40,280 nucleotides of DNA, taken from positions 1 through 40,280 of the forward strand of contig NZ_NULG01000033.1 of NCBI RefSeq assembly GCF_002577195.1, in the 5' to 3' direction. The notes beneath the pieces are model-generated. The model ran no database searches. It saw only the letters and a program-made list of their open reading frames with translations, and was not told the DNA's origin. The stretch is from Bacillus sp. AFS041924. GTDB lineage: Bacteria > Bacillota > Bacilli > Bacillales > Bacillaceae_G. Of this stretch, positions 16,277 through 26,600 are shown in pieces (within the stretch, counting starts at the first letter, position 1; every line of letters starts with the position of its first letter). The position numbers and the translations under genes are program-made.

Positions 16277-19200
16277 TTATTGGAGTTCATGTTTTTGTTT
16301 AGGTTTTGGTTTTATTTTTTTCAATCCAACTTTCATCACTGCTGCCGCAGCATCTAAACGACCCCAACCAAATTTTTGGTCATAACCTGCGTCACCTAGG
16401 TCATGGGCCGACTCTTGTAACGCTTGTTTCACTTCCGAAACTTTTATATTAGCTTTTAATGAATAGAAAAGACCTGCAACTGCCGCTACATGTGGTGCTG
16501 CCATAGATGTGCCATAACTATAATAAACATCTCCATTCGCAAATATCGATGGAATACGTTCACCCGGTGCAACCAGATCAAGTCCTTCGCCTGTATTTGA
16601 AGTAATACTATGGGCATCACTATTATCTGTAGAACCAACTGAAATAACAAAGTCGGAACTAGCAGGATAGCTTAACTTTGATGCAGCCTCATTTCCAGAC
16701 GCAGCTACAATCGTTACCCCTTTATTTACTGCGTATTTTAACGCATCTTCTACTACTGGGCTAGGTGTAGATGCACCAACGCTTATATTAATAACTTTAG
16801 CTCCATGATTAGTAGCATACCGAATTCCTAAAGCAAGATTTTCAAAGGTTCCTAATCCCGTTGTATCTAATACTTGAATTGGTAAAATTTTTGCATGTTG
16901 ATTGATTCCCGTCATTGAATTTTTGTTATTGGATATAGCACCGATGATACTTGCTACTTGCGTCCCATGTCCATTTTCGTCTATAGCATCATCATCATTA
17001 TGAACAAAATCATAATCTTGATCTGTTAACACTACTCCTTTAAAATCATCAAAGTCATATCCAACCCCTGTGTCTAGAACTGCAATTACTGTGTCAGGGA
17101 GATTTTTCCCTCGGAGGAATTTCACCATTTCTTTATAGTTAATGTCTGCTCCTACTACTCCGCCAATTGGTTGATCCATTCCAGCTCCTTGTGCAGTATT
17201 TTCAAGTGACCATTGGGTTTTATATTGAGTATCATTACTAAGTGCTTGCGTTTGTTTGCTTACTTCTACAAACTCAACTATTTTTTCATTTTTCAATTGT
17301 TTAACTAGTTCACCAGGATTGTTTTTTACTTCTAAAATAAACGTATTTTCAATAGATACTACATTATTCCCCAAAGCATTAATTTTAGGTGTCTCTGTAA
17401 GACGTAGTTTTGTTAAGGATTTTTGTACAACTTCCTTAAGTAGATCCAAAGTCACACCTTTTTTCACTTTAACAATAATTTTATTCGACGAATTTGTAGT
17501 TAAGCCAAATTCTTTGATGGTTTCAAAAAGGGTTTTTCCTTCATCTAATTGTAAATTATCCCAATATTTATTAAGCTGTTCAACAGATTTTTTTGATGCC
17601 TTTTTATTAACTGTTTCTTTCAAATGCTTCATAACTTCGACTTCATGTTTTGTTAGTTTATAATCACTATTTTCGCCATCACTGATCCTTTGAATCTCTT
17701 TTATTACTCCTGCTAGTTCTCTAAGATCTTTTGCTACTGAATTTCGGAATTCAGAATTTAAAATTGCATCACCTAAAACTTCTTTAGAAATCCTATAATA
17801 TAATGAGGAGATGCTTTGACCTATATCAGTTTGTTGTAACATATTATCTCTTATATCTCTTAATCTACCTAATAAGCTAAGAATTGAAGGATTTTGCTTA
17901 GCACTAACTTCCAGGACGCAGCCAGTAGGCTCATTAAATGGTAGATGATACATTGGTTCACTATTAAAAGTAAATTTACCACCTTTAGTGCTTTCTACCT
18001 TTATATAAATAATTGAATCATTGGAAAGTGGATAAAGAAGATAGTTAGGGTTTTCTCTATAATTGAAATAAGCCTTTCCTGCCTCCGCACTTTTTTTATC
18101 TCTATATACAGTTATTAAAGGGCCAGCACCATTAGGGGCACCATCGATAGTGAAATTTATATGTGAGTTCGGTCCAAATGCAGAATGGGGATCTAACTTA
18201 AACCACTTGCTCTCACCTTCTTTTTTAAATTCAAAGCTTGTTGGAGTGTTTAATTTTACTTTTTGGATTTCTTTTTCATCAGGCTTTTGGTAGATTCCTA
18301 CTGCTGCAAATGCATTTTCAACTGTTTGTACTTCAGGTGAATTTTTCCCATATAAATCTTTTGTCGCTTGGATAACACATAATCGCAATTGCACAAAATC
18401 GGCTACTGGAGTTAAATAATTTGTAAGTGCTCTGTAGTAAATTTTACCTAGTTTATCTTTTCCAATGCCTTTCACATTTACACCATAGTGTGAGCCACCT
18501 TCACTTATTAAATAAGCAGCTTTATTGGGGATTCCACTATTTATATGTACCCCGCCATTATCCAGTATACCTCTATATCTATTACTATAATGATCTGGAT
18601 TTTCGTTAAGCGTTGGGTCAGACATAGAACGTAGAGCATCTCCGGAACGATTAGGCGTAAAAACATCTTCTCCAATCTGCCAATTATCTCTTTTCTTATG
18701 ATCAATTTCGATTAATGTACCAAATATATCTGAAATTGACTCGTTTATAGCTCCTGGTTCACTAGCATAAACAAGTTCTGCAGTATGCTGGGTTACTGCA
18801 TGTGTGAATTCATGACCCACGACGTCTACCGCACCTGATAATGGAATAAAATTCTTTCCATCCCCATCACCAAATGCGAATTGAAATCCATCCCAGTATG
18901 CATTGTTATAATTCTTACCGACGTGTACAGTTGCCTTTATCGAAGCACCACGATTATCAAAACTGTTTAGATTAAACTTCTTATTATAGAAATCATATGC
19001 GATTGCTGTATTGTAATGAGCATCAACTGCTGCAGCATCGTAAGTTTCGTTTAAGATCCCGTCATCGTCAAACCAAATTTTTCCTGGTAGAATTTCGTTC
19101 ATTTGACCATCGTATGTCGTAATTCCTGATCCCCTTGTAAAATCTTGTAAATAATATTTATTTTCTACTTTATTCGCTATAATACTTTTTGTATCTCCTA

Positions 19201-19960
19201 GAACTCCTTTACCTATTATAGTTGTTTTTGTTCCATAATCTTGTCCAGCTTCATGAATTGAATTATATTTTTCAACTATTTTGCCTGTCTTTACGTCAAT
19301 AAAGTAGTACCAGTTACCTGGCTCTGGCTCTAAGAAATTTAATTTTACAAGATAGACTAAATTAGCTTTATCTTCTTTCATATAGATAGTGAGCTCTGAA
19401 GTAGGAGTTTGTGTTAATTTTGGATTCATTTTTAAGTCCTGCCTTGCTAGATTAATCGCCTCGTCTTCAGTAATTTTCTTACCATTTTTAATCCCTTCTT
19501 CCAAAACTGCTTCTGGAGCTACAGAGCCTGAAAAAGATTGAAGAATTCCGTTTTTTATATGAGCAATTTGTCGATAACCAAATATTTTAATACCATTATA
19601 TTCTTGTTGAAAACGAACTACCTGTTCTCCCAAATTACTTTTTTCTTGTTTTATGACTTTAAATGATTCTGTTGGATTTTTTTTAAGTTTATACATATGC
19701 TTCGAATCATTTAAAAAGCCAAGAACAGTTTTTACCGGAGATTCCTTTGAAGATTCTGATCCTGATAGTTTACCAGACATAAAATTTGGTGTACCAAAAG
19801 TTTTTGTTAGACTAATAGAATCAATATCTTCTTTAGAATTTGTGTACTCTACTGATGATTGCTTTGCATGTATATTCTCTGCAGTTGAAACAAAAGGAAA
19901 GAGTGTTTGTGTTATTGCTAGTGTGGTTAAAGCTGCTATAGGCAAAAGTTTTTTAATCAT
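16277..19960 (-). CDS. secreted double protease: M4 thermolysin-like plus S8 subtilisin-like
   Basis: This 1227-residue exported protein contains two complete proteases. Residues 1-27 are a signal peptide. Residues ~40-235 form the FTP/PepSY propeptide of M4 enzymes. The M4 catalytic domain spans ~245-558, with HEFTH at 383-387, the third zinc ligand Glu407 (GAINESISD) and the active-site His at 472 (VHINSG). Residues ~565-680 are a beta-rich prepeptidase-C-like module. Residues ~685-820 are a helical linker of unknown fold. Residues ~825-905 look like a subtilase propeptide. The S8 domain spans ~950-1205 with Asp963, His998, Asn1090 and Ser1152 (GTSMAAP). All catalytic residues are present in both halves. 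The tail (KKIKPKPKQKHE) is basic with no anchor. AAGGAG supports the ATG. Confidence 0.92.
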   Translation of the reverse strand: MIKKLLPIAALTTLAITQTLFPFVSTAENIHAKQSSVEYTNSKEDIDSISLTKTFGTPNFMSGKLSGSESSKESPVKTVLGFLNDSKHMYKLKKNPTESFKVIKQEKSNLGEQVVRFQQEYNGIKIFGYRQIAHIKNGILQSFSGSVAPEAVLEEGIKNGKKITEDEAINLARQDLKMNPKLTQTPTSELTIYMKEDKANLVYLVKLNFLEPEPGNWYYFIDVKTGKIVEKYNSIHEAGQDYGTKTTIIGKGVLGDTKSIIANKVENKYYLQDFTRGSGITTYDGQMNEILPGKIWFDDDGILNETYDAAAVDAHYNTAIAYDFYNKKFNLNSFDNRGASIKATVHVGKNYNNAYWDGFQFAFGDGDGKNFIPLSGAVDVVGHEFTHAVTQHTAELVYASEPGAINESISDIFGTLIEIDHKKRDNWQIGEDVFTPNRSGDALRSMSDPTLNENPDHYSNRYRGILDNGGVHINSGIPNKAAYLISEGGSHYGVNVKGIGKDKLGKIYYRALTNYLTPVADFVQLRLCVIQATKDLYGKNSPEVQTVENAFAAVGIYQKPDEKEIQKVKLNTPTSFEFKKEGESKWFKLDPHSAFGPNSHINFTIDGAPNGAGPLITVYRDKKSAEAGKAYFNYRENPNYLLYPLSNDSIIYIKVESTKGGKFTFNSEPMYHLPFNEPTGCVLEVSAKQNPSILSLLGRLRDIRDNMLQQTDIGQSISSLYYRISKEVLGDAILNSEFRNSVAKDLRELAGVIKEIQRISDGENSDYKLTKHEVEVMKHLKETVNKKASKKSVEQLNKYWDNLQLDEGKTLFETIKEFGLTTNSSNKIIVKVKKGVTLDLLKEVVQKSLTKLRLTETPKINALGNNVVSIENTFILEVKNNPGELVKQLKNEKIVEFVEVSKQTQALSNDTQYKTQWSLENTAQGAGMDQPIGGVVGADINYKEMVKFLRGKNLPDTVIAVLDTGVGYDFDDFKGVVLTDQDYDFVHNDDDAIDENGHGTQVASIIGAISNNKNSMTGINQHAKILPIQVLDTTGLGTFENLALGIRYATNHGAKVINISVGASTPSPVVEDALKYAVNKGVTIVAASGNEAASKLSYPASSDFVISVGSTDNSDAHSITSNTGEGLDLVAPGERIPSIFANGDVYYSYGTSMAAPHVAAVAGLFYSLKANIKVSEVKQALQESAHDLGDAGYDQKFGWGRLDAAAAVMKVGLKKIKPKPKQKHELQ

Positions 19961-20268
19961 AAATAAACTCCTTTTTAATTAGAATTATCTGTAACTCTCA
20001 TTAATTATTTAATTAAATTTTTAAAAATCTCTTACTTTTTCTTTCTAACAACTTACTAGCTTTGTATTAACTTAATTTTTTAAAAAATAAAATGTGGCTT
20101 AGAAATAAGTAATGTGAAGATATGTTTACATTACTCGGGATGTGCATGCTTTAATAAGAACTTACAACAACCAGTATTAAAAATTCTATAAAAATAGTTG
20201 AAGTGAATATTCGATAAATCCCTCCATTCTACTTATCTTAGATTGATTAAGCGCTCAACGTCTTAATA
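19961..20268. promoter_or_regulatory. upstream region of the double protease
   Basis: An AT-rich 300-bp leader. A candidate AGTAAGAG motif (minus strand, 20029-20036) lies about 70 bp before the start codon; the same motif precedes three other genes in the window. A weak sigma-A-like pair (TTAAAT, 17 bp, GATAAT) follows it. No further structure recognised. Confidence 0.4.
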
Positions 20269-20541
20269 TTATGAGTATTCAGAAATATTAACAATACAGA
20301 ATTTTAGATTGAAATGATTTAATTTGTAGATGGGTGATGAAATAAATAGGAAGATAGGATGATACTGATTCTTTTTACACTTACAGAATTCGAGAAATGC
20401 ACCGCGGATACACATTATAGGAATGAACTCCTTTTCCTTCATGATGGGTTTGAGAAAACGATATTGTGAATAAGCTACCATTCATGGATACACTAAGAAT
20501 GCTGAATAAAACAAAAGACTAGCAATTTTTTGGTAGTCCAT
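20269..20541 (-). pseudogene. possible broken small ORF with internal TGA
   Basis: An ATG at 20541, three bases behind a full AGGAGG, opens MDYQKIASLLFYSAFLVYP, then a TGA (20482-20484), and the same frame continues for 70 more codons. The N-terminal part is hydrophobic. If the TGA was once TGG the product would be about 90 residues. I do not recognise it, and the second half has a biased, AT-driven composition. It may be a decayed gene or chance; it fills the gap between the double protease and ykfC. Confidence 0.3.
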
Positions 20542-20710
20542 TAACCTCCTACTCTATCATTCTTATAGACTTAATAGAAAATGAATCTTTGTTCCTATAA
20601 TTCAATATTTCCACAATTACATTTGGCTTTGTCAAATAAACAATTAAAGTGAAAAAATATAATTTATTATCATAATTATTGAAGTAAATAGGCTAGCAGA
20701 AAATAAAGTA

Positions 20711-20752
20711 AAAATAAAAACCATGAACTCAATGTTGAAGTCCATGGTTTTC
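20711..20752 (-). terminator. terminator of the ykfB-ykfC operon
   Basis: On the minus strand AAAACCATGGACT pairs with AGTTCATGGTTTT (one G-T pair) around a short loop, and is followed by a T-rich run. It begins 13 bp after the ykfC stop codon. Confidence 0.88.
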
Positions 20753-20764
20753 ATTTTTACTTTA

Positions 20765-21796
20765 TTACTCTGACCAATATCGACGTGCACCTGAGAATTC
20801 TTCAATATAGCCAGGAGTGTTTAATGGAATGATTTCAACACTTCTAGCAGCGTTCGGCGCCTGAATCATATTACCATCACCGATATACATTGCAACGTGA
20901 TGAACTGATCCAGTTCCATTTTTACTTGCAAAAAATAATAGGTCACCAGGTTGAATCTCATCTTTTTTGACTTCAATACCGTTCTTAGATTGAGGGCCTG
21001 AATCTCGTGGAATTGTTACACCAAAAGACTTAAATAAACTATGTGTAAATCCTGAGCAATCAAATCCGAAACCTGATACTCCAGCCCATAAGTAACGCAA
21101 ACCAAGGAATTGCTTTGCAGTTTTAATTAAATTTTCAGGAGTTGCCTTAGGGAACTGATTTTCATTTTGATAGACTGCGACATCCTCTTTTTTTATAAAT
21201 TTATTGCCATCATCTGGAGTTGCCACCATGACAACATTGCCAAAATCTTTCACTACAGGTAAGCGAGTATTAAAGCTAATCTCCATAAACTTATGATTTA
21301 GAGCTTTTCCATCGTACAACCAAGCTGTTGGACTTGATACCATCACAAATGGGGTATCGGCATACTTCTCTAATCGATCATCCGTTGTTAATTGCCTTTT
21401 TGGCATCCAACCAGGATAGCCTTGTTCGTTACGTGGAGTAGGTTGTCCATCAACAGCTACCTTCACCCAGTCACCCGACTCTTCTAATATGGTTACTTTT
21501 GTACCATATACTGCTTGTGTTTCAAGATAACTTGTTAGCCAACGTCGGACTTCAGTATCTTCCATATTAGCTGACCATTGACGAGGATCAACAGGATTAC
21601 TTAATGAAGGGGCATCAATCTCTCTAACTTGGAATCTACCATTTGTTGTCCATTGGGTTGAAACGGACACATCGACATAGGCTGTCTCACCTGTTGTAAG
21701 TTCTTCTTGCGTTTTTGCTAAAGACTGAGTTGTCATCGTAGAAAGTAAAGTACCTGCAACACATAAACTCAAAATTAAATTTTTTGTTTTTTTCAT
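20765..21796 (-). CDS. ykfC: gamma-D-glutamyl-L-diamino acid endopeptidase, NlpC/P60 family (YkfC-like)
   Basis: Exported cysteine peptidase that cleaves murein-derived peptides between D-Glu and the diamino acid. After a signal peptide (MKKTKNLILSLCVAGTLLS, ending near QSLA) come two SH3b-type domains (about 45-220), then the NlpC/P60 domain with the catalytic Cys in GFDCSGF, His in SVHHVAMYIGDG and the third residue near QAPN. The order matches Bacillus YkfC. The start at 21796 follows GAGGAGATTTACT; the open frame extends six codons further but these overlap the ribosome binding site. It lies about 20 bp behind the dipeptide epimerase gene, its usual partner. A scrap of a second copy lies at 15528-15575. 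Confidence 0.92.
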   Translation of the reverse strand: MKKTKNLILSLCVAGTLLSTMTTQSLAKTQEELTTGETAYVDVSVSTQWTTNGRFQVREIDAPSLSNPVDPRQWSANMEDTEVRRWLTSYLETQAVYGTKVTILEESGDWVKVAVDGQPTPRNEQGYPGWMPKRQLTTDDRLEKYADTPFVMVSSPTAWLYDGKALNHKFMEISFNTRLPVVKDFGNVVMVATPDDGNKFIKKEDVAVYQNENQFPKATPENLIKTAKQFLGLRYLWAGVSGFGFDCSGFTHSLFKSFGVTIPRDSGPQSKNGIEVKKDEIQPGDLLFFASKNGTGSVHHVAMYIGDGNMIQAPNAARSVEIIPLNTPGYIEEFSGARRYWSE

Positions 21797-21817
21797 AGTA
21801 AATCTCCTCTCCATATT

Positions 21818-22903
21818 TTAACGAAGACTTTTTGATAATCTTCGGTTAAGCCCTAAACCAGGTAGAGATGATAAATGGACTTCATCCCCGATAAATTCAA
21901 TACCATCAAAATCTTGATTCCTTAACCAAAGTGGAGCATCTAAATCGATTTTTTGAATATTTGGATGAGCAGTGGCAATATGTGCTGCTGCAATTACGGA
22001 GACAGAAGTTTCCATCATACTTCCAATCATGCAAGGAATATTCGCTCTTTCAGCTATATCTGCAATTTGCATTGCTCTTCTAATTCCCCCAGTTTTCATC
22101 AGCTTTATATTTAGAAGATCAACCGCATCTTCTTTAATTAGACGAACTGCATCTTCTGGAGAAAAAAGACTTTCATCAGCCATAATTGGTGTTTTGACAT
22201 TCTGCTTAACAAATTTTAGTCCTTCAATATTTCCTGCTTGGACCGGCTGTTCAATTAGCTCTAAATTGGCATTCAACTGTTCCAATTCTTGGATAATGGA
22301 AACAGCTTGTCGTGGCGTCCAGCCTTGGTTGGCATCTACACGAATGGCAACATCATTGCCGACTTTTTCTCGAATCGCCATAATTCGTTGAACATCCTTT
22401 TCCCAATCTTTTCCTACTTTGATTTTCAAAGTAGAAAATCCATCCTTGATGTTTTGACTAGCATCACGGCACATTTCATCCACCGTTCCAACACTCACAG
22501 TCATATCGTTTTTTAATGGATTTGTTCTTCCTCCAAGATATTGATAGAGTGGGAGATTGAGATACTGACAAAGTGCATCGTATAGCGCTATCTCCATAGC
22601 TGCTTTTGCACTTGTATTTGCTACACAAGAGCCCTCAATTAATAGGGAGATTTCATTGATATTTCGAATATCCCTTCCTACTAATAGTGGTGCAAGAACT
22701 GACTTTAAAATCATTTCAATACTTTCCTTCGATTCTCCAGTAATAGCAAGCGTCGGTGCTGCAGCTCCTACTCCGACGATTCCATCCTCCAGCTGAACGT
22801 AAACAAAAACGTTCTCGATTTCGGTAGCTGTTCGAAGAGCCGTTTTAAAAGGTTTTTTTAAAGGGAAAACTTCTGTTTGCACTTGTATCGATTGAATAAT
22901 CAT
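21818..22903 (-). CDS. ykfB: L-Ala-D/L-Glu (dipeptide) epimerase, enolase superfamily
   Basis: Converts the L-Ala-D-Glu released from peptidoglycan to L-Ala-L-Glu so that it can be used as nutrient. The 361-residue protein has the muconate-lactonizing subgroup layout: the first catalytic lysine pair in LKIKVGKDW (about 161-169), metal ligands in VDANQGW, IEQPV and MADESLF, and the second lysine in NIKLMKTGG. The C-terminus has the substrate-specificity motif DLDAPLW. Together with ykfC it forms a two-gene murein peptide salvage operon; the ykfA and ykfD counterparts are absent here. Confidence 0.93.
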   Translation of the reverse strand: MIIQSIQVQTEVFPLKKPFKTALRTATEIENVFVYVQLEDGIVGVGAAAPTLAITGESKESIEMILKSVLAPLLVGRDIRNINEISLLIEGSCVANTSAKAAMEIALYDALCQYLNLPLYQYLGGRTNPLKNDMTVSVGTVDEMCRDASQNIKDGFSTLKIKVGKDWEKDVQRIMAIREKVGNDVAIRVDANQGWTPRQAVSIIQELEQLNANLELIEQPVQAGNIEGLKFVKQNVKTPIMADESLFSPEDAVRLIKEDAVDLLNIKLMKTGGIRRAMQIADIAERANIPCMIGSMMETSVSVIAAAHIATAHPNIQKIDLDAPLWLRNQDFDGIEFIGDEVHLSSLPGLGLNRRLSKSLR

Positions 22904-22950
22904 CGTTTTTTTCCTTTCTAAATGAGGATAAACTTCTAAATTATCGTAAT

Positions 22951-23003
22951 AAATAAAAAATCCAGCTATTAGAAAGGAAACTTCCCTGCTAATAGCTGGA
23001 TTT
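22951..23003 (-). terminator. terminator between DUF3870 gene and ykfB
   Basis: A perfect 15-bp stem AAATCCAGCTATTAG / CTAATAGCTGGATTT with a 16-base loop, followed on the minus strand by TTTTTATTT. It separates the DUF3870 gene from ykfB, so ykfB needs its own promoter in the ~50 bp that follow or depends on read-through. Confidence 0.92.
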
Positions 23004-23029
23004 CATCTACGAGAATAGATAAAGCAGCA

Positions 23030-23347
23030 TTAAGATTCAATTATTTGCATGTATTTAATATGTGCATTTTTAAATGCTACAGTCAACGCTTTTTGGGATG
23101 AACCAAAATAACGCGAACTAATTTCGTCTATTACTCCATCTACATTTAACATTGATTGCCCTTCGAATAAATGCTTCACAAAGGATGAAGTTAATGAAAT
23201 AGTAGCAGAACAATCAGCATCCACAATTAAATGACTTGTCCGATCGACGACCAATCCAATAAAAAAAGCATTATATTTTTGCATAATCGGATTATTGGAT
23301 GAAGTCTTTGCATCTCCAATAATATAAATAGTATCTTTATTGTACAA
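23030..23347 (-). CDS. DUF3870 domain-containing protein
   Basis: A 105-residue soluble protein. The start (YIIGDAKTSSNNPI), the middle (GLVVDRTSHLIVDADCSAT) and the end (ISSRYFGSSQKALTVAFKNA) fit DUF3870, a small family of unknown function common in Firmicutes, often near catabolic genes. Translation starts at TTG, seven bases behind GGGAGG. It is a single-gene unit with a plausible promoter (23439-23467) and its own terminator. Confidence 0.85.
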   Translation of the reverse strand: MYNKDTIYIIGDAKTSSNNPIMQKYNAFFIGLVVDRTSHLIVDADCSATISLTSSFVKHLFEGQSMLNVDGVIDEISSRYFGSSQKALTVAFKNAHIKYMQIIES

Positions 23348-23438
23348 TTTATTTCCTCCCGCAAAACAGGTATTCCGTGCATAACTCCTTCAAAAAAAGA
23401 AAGGAACTGGCAACGGGATATGTCATCGCTTACAGTTA

Positions 23439-23467
23439 ATATTAATATACAAATCTATTTTTGACAA
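23439..23467 (-). promoter_or_regulatory. candidate sigma-A promoter of the DUF3870 gene
   Basis: On the minus strand TTGTCA (-35) and TAATAT (-10) are exactly 17 bp apart, about 90 bp before the TTG start. Confidence 0.55.
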
Positions 23468-23583
23468 TATATTATGAATATTCTGTTTTAATAAAAGGAA
23501 ATGTGAACTATTTTGAAACTCTTACTTTTTTACTAGATTGCATTATTTTTTTCTTAGAACAAAAAAATCAAAATTAAAATATG

Positions 23584-23613
23584 AAAAAAAGCCTCTTAAA
23601 ATACAAGAAGCTT
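23584..23613 (-). terminator. terminator of the first Vpr-like protease gene
   Basis: On the minus strand AAGCTTCTT pairs with AAGAGGCTT (one mismatch) around a 7-base loop, followed by seven T residues, about 45 bp after the stop codon. Confidence 0.85.
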
Positions 23614-23658
23614 GATTTATGCTTTACTATATCTAAGGTATAAATCACCAATTCAAAA

Positions 23659-26600
23659 TTATTGAATTCCTAATGCACTCTTAATGGTCTCTAAAGTAGC
23701 TGATTTATATTTCTTCAATGGTTTCGGAGCATTTTCTACGTATTTATTTTGTTGCAAATAATTCATTTCTACAAATTCCAGGTCTCTTGAATTAACTTTT
23801 CCATCAAAATTAATATCCGCTTCTCTCTTGCTAGCGCCCCAATATGTTTGGATGTACAGTGCATCTAATATATCGATAACATCATCTTGATTCACATCAC
23901 CAGCAACACCATAATCAAAAAATGATCCAGCCATACCAGTGTAGTATAAAAGTAGCTGACCTGAAATATTACCATTCTTTTCGAACCCTATTTGAATTTG
24001 GCGCTTCATCGTGAAATGCCCAGGCACCTTCAACTCCCAAGTAAACGGTTTATCAGTGATTGGAAGTTTAGAAATTCGATAATCGCCTGCTTTAGTAATT
24101 GTAGATGAACCATCGTACACATTACCTTTTGCATCAAATATACGAATCGATGCGCCAACCTTTGTCCAGTCAGGTGTTAATGCTAAGCCATATATTTTTA
24201 ATGTCCCAAAAATTTCTGAGAAGTTTGGCTGTATTTGAAAATCCATACCAGTTGAAGAAACAGAAGCAGTTTTGCCTAATTCGTCTATACAAGATAGTGT
24301 TGGGTTTATAGATGTGCTTAATGCAAATGCTGTTTCCTTCGCTTTTAATTTCAAGTTAATAGCTGGTAAGTTTCCACTAATTGTATCTGTTCCATTTAAA
24401 ACGAGTTTCACTTTTGACGTGTTACCTGTCGTTGTAACAGTCAATTGGTAATCACCATAATTCGCAAGTGTTTCATTTCCTTCTGCTTCTAAAATATCAA
24501 AGCTTTGACCGATATTAGTTAGAGTCCACTCTGCTGATTTTATCTTTTGTACATTATTTAAATTAAGGGTTGCAGATACCGTATCTCCCATTTTTACAGT
24601 TGTTTTATCGGTCTTAACTGTCCCATAAGGAGTGCCGGCTTTAACAAAAAAATAATTTTTCTTCTGAGAAGTATTTTTCGCCCCGTCTAATCCATTCACT
24701 GTAAATTTTATGAAAGGAGTCGTTTCACTAATTGGTACGTCAAAATTCACCATGCCATCTGAACTTACAGGAAGAACCGGATTACGGCTTCCATTAATAG
24801 AGTAATTCAAAGTATTCACCGATTGATCTACAATGAATCCTTCTGCCGCCATCTTAGTCACTTCATCATCTAATACTTTTATTTGAAGAGGAACTGTTTT
24901 TTGTCCCTGCTGATATTCATACACAACAGGAGATTCATTTCCATCTATGGAAGTTGTGATTGTAGGACTATATGGATCTATATAAATATCACTTGAAGAT
25001 GTAGAAATATGATCACGTTCACTTGTACCAATCAATTTAATTTTGTAATGTCCAGGTTTTGTATAGCTAACCTTAGAAGAAATTGGATTTTTAGGATCTC
25101 CAGTAAACGCATAGTATTTTCCTTCAAATACTCTTTCAACAAAATAATTCGTATTTTCATATAACGTGTCAGCAGGAATAGATTCTAAAAATCCTATATC
25201 ATTTCCGGTCTTTCCATCTACTACTACTAAATCTAGCCATTTCATTGTAGATTTTAATTTAAAATTTAATCTAACCTGCCAATTAGCTGAACTGTTTACA
25301 GTCTCTTGTAATTGATAAGGTGACATTATATTTGAAGAAAGCGATGATGAATCAATTCCTTCTTCGGTTGTTCGAACGCTAAATGGTACTCGATATTGTT
25401 CATTTTTGTCATTTTGGTTTGTCATAATTAAATAGCCTTCGTAGATTCCTGCCTTAGCTGTCGCTGGTACTTTAATTGATATAGATAACTTTTTGGATTC
25501 TAAAGCTTGTACTGAAATAGCATTTGGGATGTCTAATTTCACATCATTAATACTTGCGTCTACTGAACCAACAACATCCTTTTGAAAATTAACTTCTATA
25601 TCGAATTTCTTCGTTTTGTTTTCAATATTTTTGAAGTTAAGGATCTTCTTAACTGAGTTATCTTCACCTGCATAAAAACTACCAAAACTTAAGCCCCCGG
25701 TTTCCTCAATTGTGTTGACAGTTTTTCCATTCATCATGATAGGTGTTTTATCCACTACTATAATTTCCATACCAGTGTGTACAGCTCGGTAAGGATCTAC
25801 ACGACCAGCTCCAGCTTCAAAAACGCTATATTTGTCCGCCAATGGTTTGGCTGTATTCATCAAAATTGTTTTAATATCTGCTGGCTGAAGATTAGGATTT
25901 GCCTGAAGTAACAATGCTGAAATACCTGTTACATGTGGAGCAGCCATCGATGTACCGGACATTCGATTATAGGCAAACTGATAATTTGATGGATCATTTT
26001 TATAAATGTCGTAAGCAGGGACGCTTGATAAGACACTTACTCCAGGCGCAGTAATCTCCGGTTTAATATCTATATTTTGACGTGAAGGTCCGCGAGAACT
26101 GAAATAAGCCAGCTTGTCACCATCTGTAAATCCTTCAGAGTAATCTTTAAAAGTCAATTTGTTATACCCTGCAGCTAGCTGTGCTTTAAAATCTAATCCT
26201 TGTTCATAGCTCATACTAAACGTCGGAATGAAATTTTGATCCTCTCTGACAAAGTTTGATGGGCCTGCATTTGGTATATTATTATAAACGATTACCCCTA
26301 GCGCACCATGTGCTTTTGCGGAGATAACTTTTGTTTGTGTACCAATAGTTCCTGTATTGATTAAAACCCATTTACCGTTTACATCTTTATTCTTGAAGTC
26401 AGACTCTAGTCCGACTCCTAAATCGACAATATCGATTGTTTGTTTATTAAATGATTTAAGATCGGCTACAAAGTTTGAGTAAAGATTGCTTAAATTATAT
26501 GCTTTGTTAGATAAACCTTCTAGAGTTCCCGTATATTTTGCTACCGATATTGGAGTACTGCTAGCCCCAACAGTTAAAGCTAGTGCTGCTGCTCCTGGAG

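Larger units (their letters stand above)
23348..23658. other. intergenic region, DUF3870 promoter side
   Basis: Contains the DUF3870 promoter candidate, an AGTAAGAG motif (minus strand, 23519-23526) and the terminator of the downstream-facing subtilase gene (23584-23613). No gene seen. Confidence 0.6.

Noticed and set aside
17256-17663. 135-codon ORF antisense to the double protease, and other long antisense frames
   Set aside because: They are frame shadows of conserved coding sequence with no ribosome binding site and no plausible protein features.
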